In this document: piece by piece, positions 1 through 8,042 of the stretch
Numbering within the stretch: the first letter of the stretch is position 1
Layout: each line of letters begins with the position of its first letter
DNA from: Nitrosomonadaceae bacterium
GTDB taxonomy: Bacteria > Pseudomonadota > Gammaproteobacteria > Burkholderiales > Nitrosomonadaceae
Reading direction: 5' to 3'
NCBI GenBank assembly: GCA_024644425.1
Contig: JAHELA010000006.1
Span: 1 to 21,625, forward strand
DNA: 21,625 nt
The notes under the pieces: generated by a model
What the model was told of the DNA's origin: nothing
Seen by the model: the letters and a program-made list of their open reading frames with translations, nothing else
The model's database searches: none
Position numbers and translations under genes: made by a program

Positions 1-986
1 TCATCTACGCAATCGAAGCTGCAATAGAGTGTGGCACATTAATAAATGAAGACTGCACTTATGATGTGCTAATGTTTGCTGCACCGGTGCTAACATGGTC
101 TCGCTTTTCTATTCCTTCTGGCCCAATAACTATAGCGATTTTAAATAATCTCCGTGAACAATTTCAGGAACATATATTATTAAAAAATGTCCAGTTCTCT
201 CTAGCAGATTACCTTTTCAGTCCTGATCAATTACCTCGTAGTTATCGCCTTACTTATGAGCTAGCCGGAAAGTTATGGGCTGCCGCTGCGGGTGGACAAG
301 ATTTACATATGAACCCACGCCAATTTGCTGAAACAGGACGTTTTCTATCGGATACCCGCTACCTTCTCGGTGCAATTGCTGTACCACAAGGAAAGCCCAT
401 GTTTCAATGGCAAGAAACTAGTGGAACGAGCAAAGTAAACAATGGAGTCTCTGGTGTAAAATCTTTGAAGCAAGAGATACTTCTTTCATGGAAAGCTCAG
501 TGTGGTGAAGCGCTACGAACTCTATTTCAAGGCTGTGCGCTAGAGCTATTATTGCCAGATGGGTTTTTTTCTGCATGGCGTATGGCAGACCGTCTTGCTC
601 GCCCCTATTCAATGCATGCCACTATTGACTTTTTACAGACAACCTTAAATATCCAAGCAAACGATCTCCGTGCTGTAATCGCGCCATTCCACGATCAATT
701 ACTAGAAGAATATCGTGTGAGTTTTACGTTTAGGGATTCTAATGAGGTACTGTATGGCATTGTTTGGGCATTGGTTGGTGAAGAAGACGAAAATAGCGAC
801 ACAGTTACACAAATAGAATCTACGCTGCAACAGTACAATATAACTCAAATAACTCTACTAGATAACCGCTTCCCCTTAGAGTATTGCGAAGAATGTGGTG
901 CTCCTATGTTCCCAAACCCGGAAGGCGAAATCGTACACGCTGAATTTCCTGAAGAAGGAGAAAAAGTTCTAGTACATTTACACTAA
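1..986 (+). CDS. DUF2863 family protein, 5' end outside window
   Basis: The reading frame is open from base 3 (Ile-Tyr-Ala-Ile...) to the TAA at 984-986, so about 327 C-terminal residues are visible and the true start lies upstream; the first in-window ATG (66) is internal. The sequence resembles the uncharacterised DUF2863 family of betaproteobacteria. Near the C-terminus there is a Cys-Glu-Glu-Cys-Gly-Ala-Pro motif that could bind metal, followed by an acidic tail rich in Glu. No signal peptide or membrane segment is visible in this part. Function is unknown. It is separated by 130 bases from the next gene on the same strand, so co-transcription with yciB is uncertain. Family assignment is by recalled similarity, without a search. 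Confidence 0.75.
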   Translation, partial: IYAIEAAIECGTLINEDCTYDVLMFAAPVLTWSRFSIPSGPITIAILNNLREQFQEHILLKNVQFSLADYLFSPDQLPRSYRLTYELAGKLWAAAAGGQDLHMNPRQFAETGRFLSDTRYLLGAIAVPQGKPMFQWQETSGTSKVNNGVSGVKSLKQEILLSWKAQCGEALRTLFQGCALELLLPDGFFSAWRMADRLARPYSMHATIDFLQTTLNIQANDLRAVIAPFHDQLLEEYRVSFTFRDSNEVLYGIVWALVGEEDENSDTVTQIESTLQQYNITQITLLDNRFPLEYCEECGAPMFPNPEGEIVHAEFPEEGEKVLVHLH

Positions 987-1116
987 TACAAGTCTGATCT
1001 TACTAAACTGTTTAAAGCGTATGCGTACTGAAACTTTATAGAGTTTTTTATGCATTGTTACATGAACACATTGTTTAACTGATTTTAACTGATACCACCT
1101 ATATTACTCTATATAT

Positions 1117-1662
1117 ATGAAATTTCTTTTTGACCTATTCCCTGTTATCCTATTTTTTGTAGCATTCAAGCTTTATGGAATTTACGCGGCAACAGCTGTA
1201 GCTATTGTAGCTACTTTTATTCAAATTGCCTGGACCTGGTTTCGTCACCATAAAGTCGAAAACATGCAGTGGGTAAGCCTCACGATCATTGTCATTTTTG
1301 GTAGTGCAACACTGATATTACAAGACGAAGTTTTTATTAAATGGAAACCAACTGTACTATATTGGGTATTTACCAGCGCATTACTTGTTTCACATACTGT
1401 GTTTAAGAAAAATCTAATCCGTGCAATGCTTGAAAAAAATATCTCTCTACCAGAAGGAGTATGGAACAATCTTAATCTTAGCTGGGCAACATTCTTTGCA
1501 TTAATGGGCATAATTAATCTCTATGTTGCTTTTAACTACTCTACTGATACTTGGGTAAATTTTAAACTGTTTGGAGCAACTGGGTTAATGCTGATATTTG
1601 TTGTATTACAAGGGATTATGCTAGGAAAATTTATAACAGAAAATGAGGACAGTAACACTTGA
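1117..1662 (+). CDS. yciB: Inner membrane protein YciB / intracellular septation protein A
   Basis: A 181-residue, very hydrophobic protein with about five membrane segments, opening with the family's typical start Met-Lys-Phe-Leu-Phe-Asp-Leu-Phe-Pro and carrying the conserved FIKWKPTVLYW stretch around residue 70. YciB (IspZ) is an inner-membrane protein implicated in cell-envelope integrity and septation in enterobacteria; its biochemical role is not settled. Length matches the family (about 180 aa). No clear Shine-Dalgarno precedes the ATG at 1117; the upstream bases are an AT-only tract. Its stop overlaps the ATG of the YciI gene by one base, and the downstream bolA-like gene also overlaps, so yciB, yciI and bolA are likely translated from one message. 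Confidence 0.93.
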   Translation: MKFLFDLFPVILFFVAFKLYGIYAATAVAIVATFIQIAWTWFRHHKVENMQWVSLTIIVIFGSATLILQDEVFIKWKPTVLYWVFTSALLVSHTVFKKNLIRAMLEKNISLPEGVWNNLNLSWATFFALMGIINLYVAFNYSTDTWVNFKLFGATGLMLIFVVLQGIMLGKFITENEDSNT

Positions 1663-1964
1663 TGCTTTACGTAATAAACGGTGAAGACAAACCAGATAGC
1701 TTGGAAAAACGTATGGAATCTCGCCCCGCCCATTTAGAACGTATCAAGGAATTACAGGAAGACGGCCGCCTTATCTTGGCTGGACCATACCCTACTATTG
1801 ATAGTTCTGAGCCTGGACCATCTGGATTTTCTGGTAGTCTGATTGTGGCAGAATTTGAGTCATTGGAAGCAGCGTGTATTTGGGCTAAGTCTGATCCATA
1901 TATCACTTCTGGTGTATTTGCAAAGCTAACAGTTAAGCCATTTAAGAAAGTTTTTCCAATATAA
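1662..1964 (+). CDS. YciI family protein
   Basis: A 100-residue single-domain YciI (YCII) protein, a dimeric alpha-beta barrel-like fold related to muconolactone isomerase and ferredoxin-like dimers. The family hallmarks are visible: MLYVI at the N-terminus, then RPAHLERI, the GRLILAGPYP segment and a SDPY motif near residue 80. The family has a conserved His-Asp pair proposed to be catalytic, but no defined reaction. I place the start at ATG 1662, which shares its A with the yciB stop; a TTG three bases upstream (1659) is a possible alternative and sits better relative to the GAGGA at 1644-1648. The stop overlaps the next ATG as TAATG, giving tight coupling to the bolA-like gene. Confidence 0.9.
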   Translation: MLYVINGEDKPDSLEKRMESRPAHLERIKELQEDGRLILAGPYPTIDSSEPGPSGFSGSLIVAEFESLEAACIWAKSDPYITSGVFAKLTVKPFKKVFPI

Positions 1965-2227
1965 TGAACACTATCGAGTTAATAAAACAAAAACTTGCTT
2001 CTCTTAACCCAGAAAAAATAGAAATTATAGATGAAAGCGTCAAACATAAGGATCACGAGGGAGCTAAAGCCGGTGGTGGTCATTTTCTTCTCACGATCGT
2101 ATCATATGTTTTTTCCAATAAATCGACCATAGTCCGGCATAGGATGATATATGATGCTCTTGAAGAAATGATGAACAAGGATATTCACGCACTAAGTATA
2201 AAGGCGTATACTCCCGAAGAAATTTAA
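1964..2227 (+). CDS. BolA family protein
   Basis: An 87-residue BolA/IbaG-like protein. The diagnostic elements are the GGHF segment near residue 38, the RHRMIYDAL helix near residue 58 and the C-terminal IHALSIKAYTPEE. BolA proteins partner with monothiol glutaredoxins and act in iron-sulfur cluster handling; in Escherichia coli BolA also behaves as a transcription regulator under stress. The His in the GGHF segment and the His in RHRM are the usual candidate metal or cluster ligands. The ATG at 1964 overlaps the stop of the YciI gene by one base. The next gene, a periplasmic foldase, starts 29 bases downstream with its own Shine-Dalgarno, so all four genes probably form one operon. Confidence 0.92.
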   Translation: MNTIELIKQKLASLNPEKIEIIDESVKHKDHEGAKAGGGHFLLTIVSYVFSNKSTIVRHRMIYDALEEMMNKDIHALSIKAYTPEEI

Positions 2228-2256
2228 TTGATTCAACTTAATGAGAGGGAAACCCA

Positions 2257-3048
2257 ATGCACTTAACGAAATTATTGCAATTAATTGTAGTCTGCATTTC
2301 TAGCCTAGTAGCTATAACCTCTATTCATGCAGCGCCTGTAGCCAAAGTAAACGGGGTTCCCATTCCGAATTCACGGATCGAATTAGTAATGAAGGGGCTT
2401 GCAGCTCAGGGTCAAAAAGATACTCCAGAGACGAGGAAAGCTGTACGTGAGGACCTTATAAAACAAGAAGTATTGGCCCAGGAGGCCATGAAAAAAGGAC
2501 TTGATAAAACTCCTGATGTTGCAACGCAAATTCAAATTACTCGGCAATCTGTTTTGATAAGAGCTCTTCAAGCTAATTTTATAGAAGGTAACAAGCCATC
2601 CGAATCAGAGTTGCGTAATGAATATGAGGCCGTGAGCGCAGCTTCTATGGGCGACAAAGAATATAACCCACGTCACATTCTGGTCAGTACGGAGAATGAA
2701 GCAAAAGATATTATTGCACGGATCAATAAGGGTGCTAAATTTGAACAAATGGCTAAGGATAAATCTACTGACGATGGATCAAAAAACAAAGGTGGAGAAC
2801 TAGGCTGGTCCTCTGCCAGAAGTTATGCGCAACCCTTTGCCGAGGCTCTAGTAAAATTGAAGAAAGGTGAAATGACCAAACAACCAGTAAAAACTTCGTT
2901 TGGTTGGCATATAATTAGAAATGATGGAATACGGCCCCTCAAAATACCTCCCTTTGAGGAAGTTAAGCAAAAAGTCTTACAGCGTGTATTACAGCGTAAA
3001 TTTGCAGCATATCTTGAAGAATTACGTGGTAAAGCTAAGATTGAATAA
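2257..3048 (+). CDS. Periplasmic peptidyl-prolyl cis-trans isomerase, parvulin (PpiC/SurA) type
   Basis: A 263-residue exported foldase. Residues 1-25 form a signal peptide: hydrophobic core and an Ala-x-Ala-like site (SIHA|AP). Residues about 27-125 form a SurA-like N-terminal helical region (KVNGVPIPNSRIE), and residues about 135-230 form a parvulin rotamase domain with the typical YNPRHILV, GGELGW and SFGWHIIR motifs. A C-terminal basic helix follows. It would catalyse prolyl isomerisation of secreted proteins in the periplasm, possibly remaining membrane-bound. A GAGAGGGAA ribosome-binding site lies 8-16 bases before the ATG. It is the last gene of the yciB-yciI-bolA run and ends just before a strong hairpin terminator. 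Confidence 0.93.
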   Translation: MHLTKLLQLIVVCISSLVAITSIHAAPVAKVNGVPIPNSRIELVMKGLAAQGQKDTPETRKAVREDLIKQEVLAQEAMKKGLDKTPDVATQIQITRQSVLIRALQANFIEGNKPSESELRNEYEAVSAASMGDKEYNPRHILVSTENEAKDIIARINKGAKFEQMAKDKSTDDGSKNKGGELGWSSARSYAQPFAEALVKLKKGEMTKQPVKTSFGWHIIRNDGIRPLKIPPFEEVKQKVLQRVLQRKFAAYLEELRGKAKIE

Positions 3049-3074
3049 TCATAATATTTATAATTTTAAGGATA

Positions 3075-3101
3075 AAGAAAGCAGTTATTTGCTGCTTTCT
3101 T
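3075..3101. terminator. Bidirectional intrinsic terminator between ppiC and alr
   Basis: A perfect 10-bp stem, AAGAAAGCAG (3075-3084) pairing with CTGCTTTCTT (3092-3101), surrounds a 7-base loop. The stem is A-rich on one side and T-rich on the other, so either strand's transcript ends in a U-rich tract. It lies 26 bases after the ppiC stop and 14 bases from the alr stop, as expected for a shared terminator of convergent genes. Confidence 0.8.
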
Positions 3102-3115
3102 CTAAATTTTATTGC

Positions 3116-4189
3116 TCAAGTCTCTATCCGAGGTATCCGCGGAGCCAATGAACATAGTATCTCATAGCTGATCGTATCGGCTGATTGCGCAACTTCGTCT
3201 ACAGGGATTTCTCCTCCCCAAATTGTTACTGGACTGCCCACGCCAGCACTCTCAATCCCGCTCAAATCTACATGTAACATGTCCATTGATACTCGTCCTA
3301 AAATACGGGTACGTTTATTATTTACTAGTATTGGTGTGCCGATAGGTGCGTGTCGTGGATATCCATCCGCATAGCCACCAGCGACGATTCCCACACGCAT
3401 AGGGCTATCTGCACGAAAAACATGCCCATATCCAACCTTGTCCCCTGTACGAAGATTCTGGATAGAAATAATTCTGCTGGATAATGTCATAGCTGAACAT
3501 AAACCAAGTTTGCTAGCAGCTGTATCAGGAAATGGTGAGGCGCCATAAAGCATAATGCCAGGACGTACCCAATCAGCATGGGTTTTAGGGTAGCGTAAAA
3601 TTGCTGCAGAGTTGGCTAATGTGCGTGATAAATTACATCCTGCTGTAACGGTGTTAAAACATTCTAGCTGCCTTGTTACTACTTCCCCCCCAGGTTCATC
3701 AGCACAAGCAAAATGTGTCATCAACGTAACTTGCCCAACAGCAAGATTGGACTTAAGTGACTCTAATGCGGATGAAAATTGCTCAGGAGTAAACCCCAAA
3801 CGGTTCATACCAGTATTGAGTTTCAAAAATACATCTAACCCTCCAGGTCGTTTATAAGCAGAAAGCATCTCTAATTGCTCACTATGATGGATAACAGTAG
3901 AAAGCTGATAATGTTCGAGTAGTGCTAGTTCAGATACGGAAAAAAAACCCTCAATTAATAAGATAGTTTGACGAAAACCAGCCTCTCGCAGGCAAATTGC
4001 GGCATCTAACTCAAGCATTGCAAAGCCATCTGCGCTTTTAAGTGCTTTTGCGGCACGCATTAATCCATGACCATAAGCGTCAGCTTTGATTACCGCCATT
4101 ACTCGTGAGCGTGGCGCATGGCGACGAACTACGGAAAGGTTGTGCTCAAGCGCAGATAGATCAATCAGAGCATGTATAGGACGTGACAT
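3116..4189 (-). CDS. alr: Alanine racemase
   Basis: A 357-residue PLP-dependent, fold-type III racemase that interconverts L- and D-alanine, supplying D-Ala for peptidoglycan in the cytoplasm. The PLP-binding lysine is Lys35 in VIKADAYGHG, and the second catalytic base is Tyr254 in VGYGHVF. Other family marks are the GMNRLG segment near residue 127, the NSAA region near 193 and RPGIMLYG near 209. The length matches the family. ATG at 4189 is the only sensible start (MSRPIHALIDLSAL); no strong Shine-Dalgarno is visible. It converges on ppiC with a shared hairpin, and diverges from lplT across about 100 bases. Confidence 0.97.
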   Translation of the reverse strand: MSRPIHALIDLSALEHNLSVVRRHAPRSRVMAVIKADAYGHGLMRAAKALKSADGFAMLELDAAICLREAGFRQTILLIEGFFSVSELALLEHYQLSTVIHHSEQLEMLSAYKRPGGLDVFLKLNTGMNRLGFTPEQFSSALESLKSNLAVGQVTLMTHFACADEPGGEVVTRQLECFNTVTAGCNLSRTLANSAAILRYPKTHADWVRPGIMLYGASPFPDTAASKLGLCSAMTLSSRIISIQNLRTGDKVGYGHVFRADSPMRVGIVAGGYADGYPRHAPIGTPILVNNKRTRILGRVSMDMLHVDLSGIESAGVGSPVTIWGGEIPVDEVAQSADTISYEILCSLAPRIPRIET

Positions 4190-4280
4190 ATGTACAATAA
4201 TTAGAAAAAATCACCACTTATTCTTCCAACATACAAGTAAAATTCATACTGTAGCATTCTTCAGTACATTACAACAATTT

Positions 4281-4287
4281 GGAGGGG
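4281..4287 (+). promoter_or_regulatory. Ribosome binding site that fixes the lplT start
   Basis: GGAGGGG here is followed by six bases and then TTG at 4294. This spacing places translation start at 4294. A TTG at 4279, which opens the longest frame, overlaps the Shine-Dalgarno itself and is therefore unlikely. Confidence 0.8.
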
Positions 4288-4293
4288 CATAAT

Positions 4294-5568
4294 TTGAAAC
4301 GTGGTTTCTATACCATTATGGCAGCACAATTCTTTTCGTCATTAGCGGACAATGCACTATTGGTTGTTGCAATTGCACTATTGATAGATCTTCATGCCCC
4401 TGCATATCTCACCCCTATGCTCAAATTTGTATTTGTATTGTTCTATGTAATCCTTGCCCCTTTTGTAGGAGCATTTGCTGATTCTATGCCCAAGGGAAGA
4501 GTGATGTTTATCAGTAATTCCATTAAGATTGTAGGTTGTAGTTTACTTTTTCTGGCTTCACATCAGTATTTTGCTCTTGCTGCATATGCCTTCGTTGGAC
4601 TAGGTGCGGCAGCATACTCTCCGGCAAAATATGGCATACTAACTGAGCTACTGCCCCCGGAAAAACTTGTAATTGCAAATGGTTGGATTGAGGGACTGAC
4701 TGTAGCCTCTATTATTCTTGGAACGGTTCTGGGTGGTGTGTTAATTACCCCAGTAGTTTCCGCTGTATTTCTGGACTTCGACTTTCCTTTCATTGATACT
4801 GGTGTTAATACTACTCCAGAAGCATCTATTCTTTTCATTGCTGTGTTCTATAGCATTGCTGCCATCTTTAATCTATATATTCCAAACACTGGTGTTGACC
4901 ACCGCATTCTCAATAAAAATCCAATTTTCTTGATACATGAATTCAAGCATTGCGTTAAGTTGTTATGGACGGACAAACTAGGTCAGATTTCGTTGGCTGT
5001 AACAACTTTGTTCTGGGGAGCTGGTGCAACGCTGCAATTTATAGTGTTGAAATGGGCTGAAGTAGCCCTTAGCTATCCCCTAAACAAAGCAGCGCAACTA
5101 CAAGGTGTGGTCGCAGTAGGCATCGCAATAGGTGCTGTGATGGCTGCACGATTTGTTTCCTTAAGACAATCCGTAAGAGTAATCCCACTTGGTATAGCTA
5201 TGGGTATTGTAGTAATGGCTATGATATTAGTAAAAGGGCTGTGGATTGCAATTATTTTGCTAATGCTAATTGGTGGACTGGCTGGGTTCTTCGTAGTGCC
5301 AATGAACGCTCTGCTACAACATCGTGGACACATTCTTATGGGTGCAGGTCACTCTATCGCTGTACAAAACTTTAATGAGAACTTGAGCATACTTGCCATG
5401 CTAGCAGTGTATGCATTGTTGGTAAGTTTTGATGTGCATATTTACTCCGTCATTATAATTTTTGGTTTATTTGTAGCGGTAACTATGACACTGATACGCC
5501 GGTGGCACTTACTCAACCAAAGCAAGGAGGATTCACTACATCTAATAGGAGCACATAAAAAACTTTGA
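4294..5568 (+). CDS. lplT: Lysophospholipid transporter LplT (MFS)
   Basis: A 424-residue, roughly twelve-helix major facilitator of the LplT family, which moves lysophospholipids across the inner membrane for re-acylation. The N-terminus Met-Lys-Arg-Gly-Phe-Tyr-Thr-Ile-Met followed by AAQFFSSLADNALL is characteristic, as is the AYSPAKYGILTELLP segment near residue 107. Translation begins at TTG 4294, supported by GGAGGGG six bases upstream; longer starts would add four residues encoded by the ribosome-binding site. In Escherichia coli lplT is cotranscribed with the acyltransferase gene aas; here no aas is adjacent, which is common in betaproteobacteria. It converges on the uracil-DNA glycosylase gene with 37 bases between the stops and no strong terminator. 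Confidence 0.93.
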   Translation: MKRGFYTIMAAQFFSSLADNALLVVAIALLIDLHAPAYLTPMLKFVFVLFYVILAPFVGAFADSMPKGRVMFISNSIKIVGCSLLFLASHQYFALAAYAFVGLGAAAYSPAKYGILTELLPPEKLVIANGWIEGLTVASIILGTVLGGVLITPVVSAVFLDFDFPFIDTGVNTTPEASILFIAVFYSIAAIFNLYIPNTGVDHRILNKNPIFLIHEFKHCVKLLWTDKLGQISLAVTTLFWGAGATLQFIVLKWAEVALSYPLNKAAQLQGVVAVGIAIGAVMAARFVSLRQSVRVIPLGIAMGIVVMAMILVKGLWIAIILLMLIGGLAGFFVVPMNALLQHRGHILMGAGHSIAVQNFNENLSILAMLAVYALLVSFDVHIYSVIIIFGLFVAVTMTLIRRWHLLNQSKEDSLHLIGAHKKL

Positions 5569-5605
5569 TAAAACTTCTATAAAGTAATTAGTCAGCTAGA
5601 TGTTT

Positions 5606-6307
5606 TTATGACATGGTCTGCATGGCATCTCTTGCGAAACATAAATCTTCCCATACCTTTGCTTTATCAGGCTGTATACGTAACAAGTAAGCTGGATGAT
5701 ATGTAACAACTAAAGGAATTCCCAGATACTCGTGTAATGTACCGCGTAAACTAGCTATTGTAGAACTAGTATTCAATAGATTTTGTGCTGCAATTCTTCC
5801 AAGTGCAATAATAAGCTTAGGCTTAACTAATTCTATTTGCCTTGTAAGATAAGGCTCACACTGTTGTGCTTCACTAGGGTCTGGATTTCTATTGTCTGGA
5901 GGACGACATTTGACAATGTTAGTAATGTAAATATTTTTCCCACGTTTCAGATTAATTGCCTCAAGCATGTTATCCAGTAATTTTCCAGCTGGCCCAACGA
6001 AGGGTTCCCCCTTAGCATCCTCTTCACCACCTGGAGCTTCACCTACACATAGCCAATCAGCGTTCTCATCCCCTACCCCAAATACTGTTCTGGTCCGGGC
6101 TTTACTCAAGGAACAAGCGGTACATCTAGTTACACTTGTCTTAAGATGAACCCAGTCCGAATGCAAAATCTGTGAACGCCTATCTTTAATCACATCGATA
6201 GGCGGACTGGGCACCTCTGAAAAATGGCTGCACTGAGTTTTTTTTCTAGAGCACCACAACGGAATCAATTCTAATTCTTTAAGAATATCTTTTCGTCTCG
6301 TACTCAT
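5606..6307 (-). CDS. Family 4-type uracil-DNA glycosylase with Fe-S cluster
   Basis: A 233-residue protein of the family often labelled phage SPO1 DNA polymerase-related. It removes uracil from DNA, starting base-excision repair. The Fe-S cluster cysteines are visible as Cys62-x2-Cys65 (RCTACSL), Cys134 (IVKCRPP) and Cys150 (AQQCEPY). The active-site motif GEAPG-xEED spans residues 89-96, and the second motif HPAYLL is at 204-209. Residues 1-55 are an N-terminal extension typical of proteobacterial members (LKELELIPLW). Its ATG overlaps the stop of rimI as ATGA, so it is the third gene of a coupled tsaB-rimI-udg operon, an arrangement common in betaproteobacteria. Confidence 0.92.
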   Translation of the reverse strand: MSTRRKDILKELELIPLWCSRKKTQCSHFSEVPSPPIDVIKDRRSQILHSDWVHLKTSVTRCTACSLSKARTRTVFGVGDENADWLCVGEAPGGEEDAKGEPFVGPAGKLLDNMLEAINLKRGKNIYITNIVKCRPPDNRNPDPSEAQQCEPYLTRQIELVKPKLIIALGRIAAQNLLNTSSTIASLRGTLHEYLGIPLVVTYHPAYLLRIQPDKAKVWEDLCFARDAMQTMS

Positions 6308-6765
6308 AGTTTCAATTCCATAACAATTGCATCCTCGCGCCCTCCCATCGCAGGATAATAGCCTGTACGGGTTCCTATCGGTTTAAAGCCTATCCGTTCA
6401 TACAGCCTAGCAGCACCAAAATTTGATTCACGTACCTCTAAAAAAACAGATAGTGAATGATGTTCCTTGGCAAGACTAATAAAGTACTGTATCAGTTTCT
6501 CTCCCCACCCTGCTCCCTGGAACCCTGCCGCAATGCTAAGCGTAAGTATGTGGGCTTCATCTGCATAAATTGTCATAACACCGTAACCAATAATATTCCC
6601 TTCTACTTCGAATACATAGCAGTGATACCCAGAATTTATTGAATCTCTAAAATTTCCCCATGTCCAGGGGAAAAGGAAAACCTCTTGTTCAATGATAATA
6701 ACCCTATCTATATCAGTCACACGCATTTGCCTGATCTCTGGCACTTCCTTAAATTGTGCGCTCAT
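6304..6765 (-). CDS. rimI: Ribosomal-protein-alanine N-acetyltransferase RimI
   Basis: A 153-residue GNAT-fold acetyltransferase; RimI acetylates the N-terminal alanine of ribosomal protein S18 using acetyl-CoA. The acetyl-CoA-binding loop is QGAGWG near residue 83, preceded by the ILTLSIAAGF strand. The C-terminal half has the classic EVRESNFGAARLYERIGF segment and the GYYP-EDAIVMEL ending. The ATG at 6765 overlaps the tsaB stop by four bases (ATGA), and its own stop overlaps the udg start in the same way. The position directly after tsaB is the usual one for rimI and supports the assignment over a generic GNAT. Confidence 0.93.
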   Translation of the reverse strand: MSAQFKEVPEIRQMRVTDIDRVIIIEQEVFLFPWTWGNFRDSINSGYHCYVFEVEGNIIGYGVMTIYADEAHILTLSIAAGFQGAGWGEKLIQYFISLAKEHHSLSVFLEVRESNFGAARLYERIGFKPIGTRTGYYPAMGGREDAIVMELKL

Positions 6766-7457
6766 CTTTCACTTTCCTTTAATGCCACCTTGTTACGAAT
6801 ATAAATAGGAACTGCATCAACAGGGTCAACTCCTAACCCTTCAGCAAAACCTTTTTTAGCTAATTTCACTATCTCACGTGCATGTGGAACTAGATTTCTT
6901 TCAATATGAGTGATGCAACTACCATAATGTTTATGCAAGTCTTCAAAATAGGTATCAAAGCCACTGCCACAACCAGTCCAATTTCTTCCCTGTAATAACG
7001 GCGCAGCACGAGGAAAACAAAGAGTTGGCATACTCACCGTTTTCCAATTATCTGTAGATTTAATATAAGCAGCATGATAAATCTCGCCCATACGGGCATC
7101 AATTGCTGTAATTACATTCTTATTATTAATTTGTGCTGCCAGCGCTTTTAATGTTGAAATGCCAATTACTGGTAGGTGTAACCCAAAAGCTAGTCCTTGT
7201 GCTGCCCCACAGGCAACACGTAATCCTGTAAATGATCCTGGGCCAGCACCAAAAGCAATGCCATCCAATTTCTCCAGCGACAATTCTGCCTGTGCTAACA
7301 ATTCGTGCAACATTGGTAAAAGAAGTTCAGAATGTCTTTTTCCAGCAAAAGTCTTTTGGCTCAACACCTCATCACCTACACCAATAGCAATCGAACAGTA
7401 TTCGGATGAAGTATCAAAAGCAAGAATTTTTAAGTTATCAGGTTTAAGAGATCTCAA
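6762..7457 (-). CDS. tsaB: tRNA threonylcarbamoyladenosine biosynthesis protein TsaB
   Basis: A 231-residue ASKHA-fold protein of the TsaB (YeaZ) family, the scaffold partner of TsaD in making t6A37 on ANN-decoding tRNAs. The N-terminal ILAFDTSSEYCSIAI strand and the GAGPGSFTGLR motif (residues 70-80) are diagnostic. The start is uncertain: the only canonical codon that keeps the N-terminus is TTG 7457, without an obvious Shine-Dalgarno; the frame is open 11 codons further to a TGA, with only ATT or ATC codons as alternatives. It is the first gene of an overlapping operon with rimI and the uracil-DNA glycosylase gene, and is divergent from the host-attachment gene. Confidence 0.93.
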   Translation of the reverse strand: MRSLKPDNLKILAFDTSSEYCSIAIGVGDEVLSQKTFAGKRHSELLLPMLHELLAQAELSLEKLDGIAFGAGPGSFTGLRVACGAAQGLAFGLHLPVIGISTLKALAAQINNKNVITAIDARMGEIYHAAYIKSTDNWKTVSMPTLCFPRAAPLLQGRNWTGCGSGFDTYFEDLHKHYGSCITHIERNLVPHAREIVKLAKKGFAEGLGVDPVDAVPIYIRNKVALKESER

Positions 7458-7529
7458 AATTTTAATAAATTCAATGATTTTCTTTGATCAGTTGATATTT
7501 GTGAACAATTTACTGTCTACTTAATTGTA

Positions 7530-7577
7530 GCAGTGATATGCTAATTATAAGGTGGTAGTCACTACCCATATCACTGC
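7530..7577. repeat. Nested inverted repeat upstream of the host-attachment gene
   Basis: An 11-bp perfect inverted repeat, GCAGTGATATG (7530-7540) and CATATCACTGC (7567-7577), encloses a second perfect palindrome, GGTAGTCACTACC (7554-7566). A TATAAG (7546-7551) that could serve as a -10 element lies in the unpaired part. The structure ends 24 bases before the ATG at 7602. It could be an operator for a dimeric repressor or a folded leader RNA; no T-rich tail follows, so a simple terminator is unlikely. Confidence 0.6.
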
Positions 7578-7601
7578 ACAAAATTTCATAGAGGACACAC
7601 A

Positions 7602-8042
7602 ATGAGTAATACATGGATTCTAGTCGCAAATGCAAGTGCTGCACATCTCTACGCAAACTACGGACCAAAGAAGGGGCTTCAGAAACTTAAGGAGTTTAAG
7701 CATAATGCTAGTAGAGGAAAAGCACTTGATTTAGTTTCAGACCGACCCGGACACTACAAAGGACATGGTAATGGCCACGGTTCATTTACGCCAGCCACAG
7801 ACCCAAAACAAAACGAAGCTCAGCACTTTGCCCTAGAGCTTGCAAAAGAGCTTGATCACGGGCGTACTGCTAATTGCTATCAACGTCTAATTCTCGTTGC
7901 TTCTGCGCCATTTATGGGACTCATTAACGGAAACTTGGATCACCAAGTACGAGCTCTTGTTAGTGACAGCTTTGAAAAAGATTACACCAAGGCCAGTAAA
8001 AAACAACTGACAAGACATTTAGAAAGTTGTATTTATCTATGA
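7602..8042 (+). CDS. Host attachment family protein (Host_attach, PF10116-like)
   Basis: A 146-residue soluble protein of the family named after an Agrobacterium protein required for attachment to host cells. Recognisable features are the N-terminal TWILVANASAAHLY strand, the central DLVSDRPGHYKGHGNGHG region rich in His and Gly, and the LILVASAPFMGLI strand near residue 100. The family is thought to be related to the archaeo-eukaryotic release-factor (eRF1-like) fold; its molecular role is not established, and in a free-living organism attachment is not a safe inference. GAGGAC lies six bases before the ATG. It is a single-gene unit with its own regulatory region and overlaps the end of convergent thpR by 10 bases. 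Confidence 0.85.
   Translation: MSNTWILVANASAAHLYANYGPKKGLQKLKEFKHNASRGKALDLVSDRPGHYKGHGNGHGSFTPATDPKQNEAQHFALELAKELDHGRTANCYQRLILVASAPFMGLINGNLDHQVRALVSDSFEKDYTKASKKQLTRHLESCIYL

Noticed and set aside
1031..1049. AAACT-N6-AGTTT followed by T's after the DUF2863 gene, as a terminator.
   Set aside because: The stem is only five mostly A-T pairs; too weak to call.
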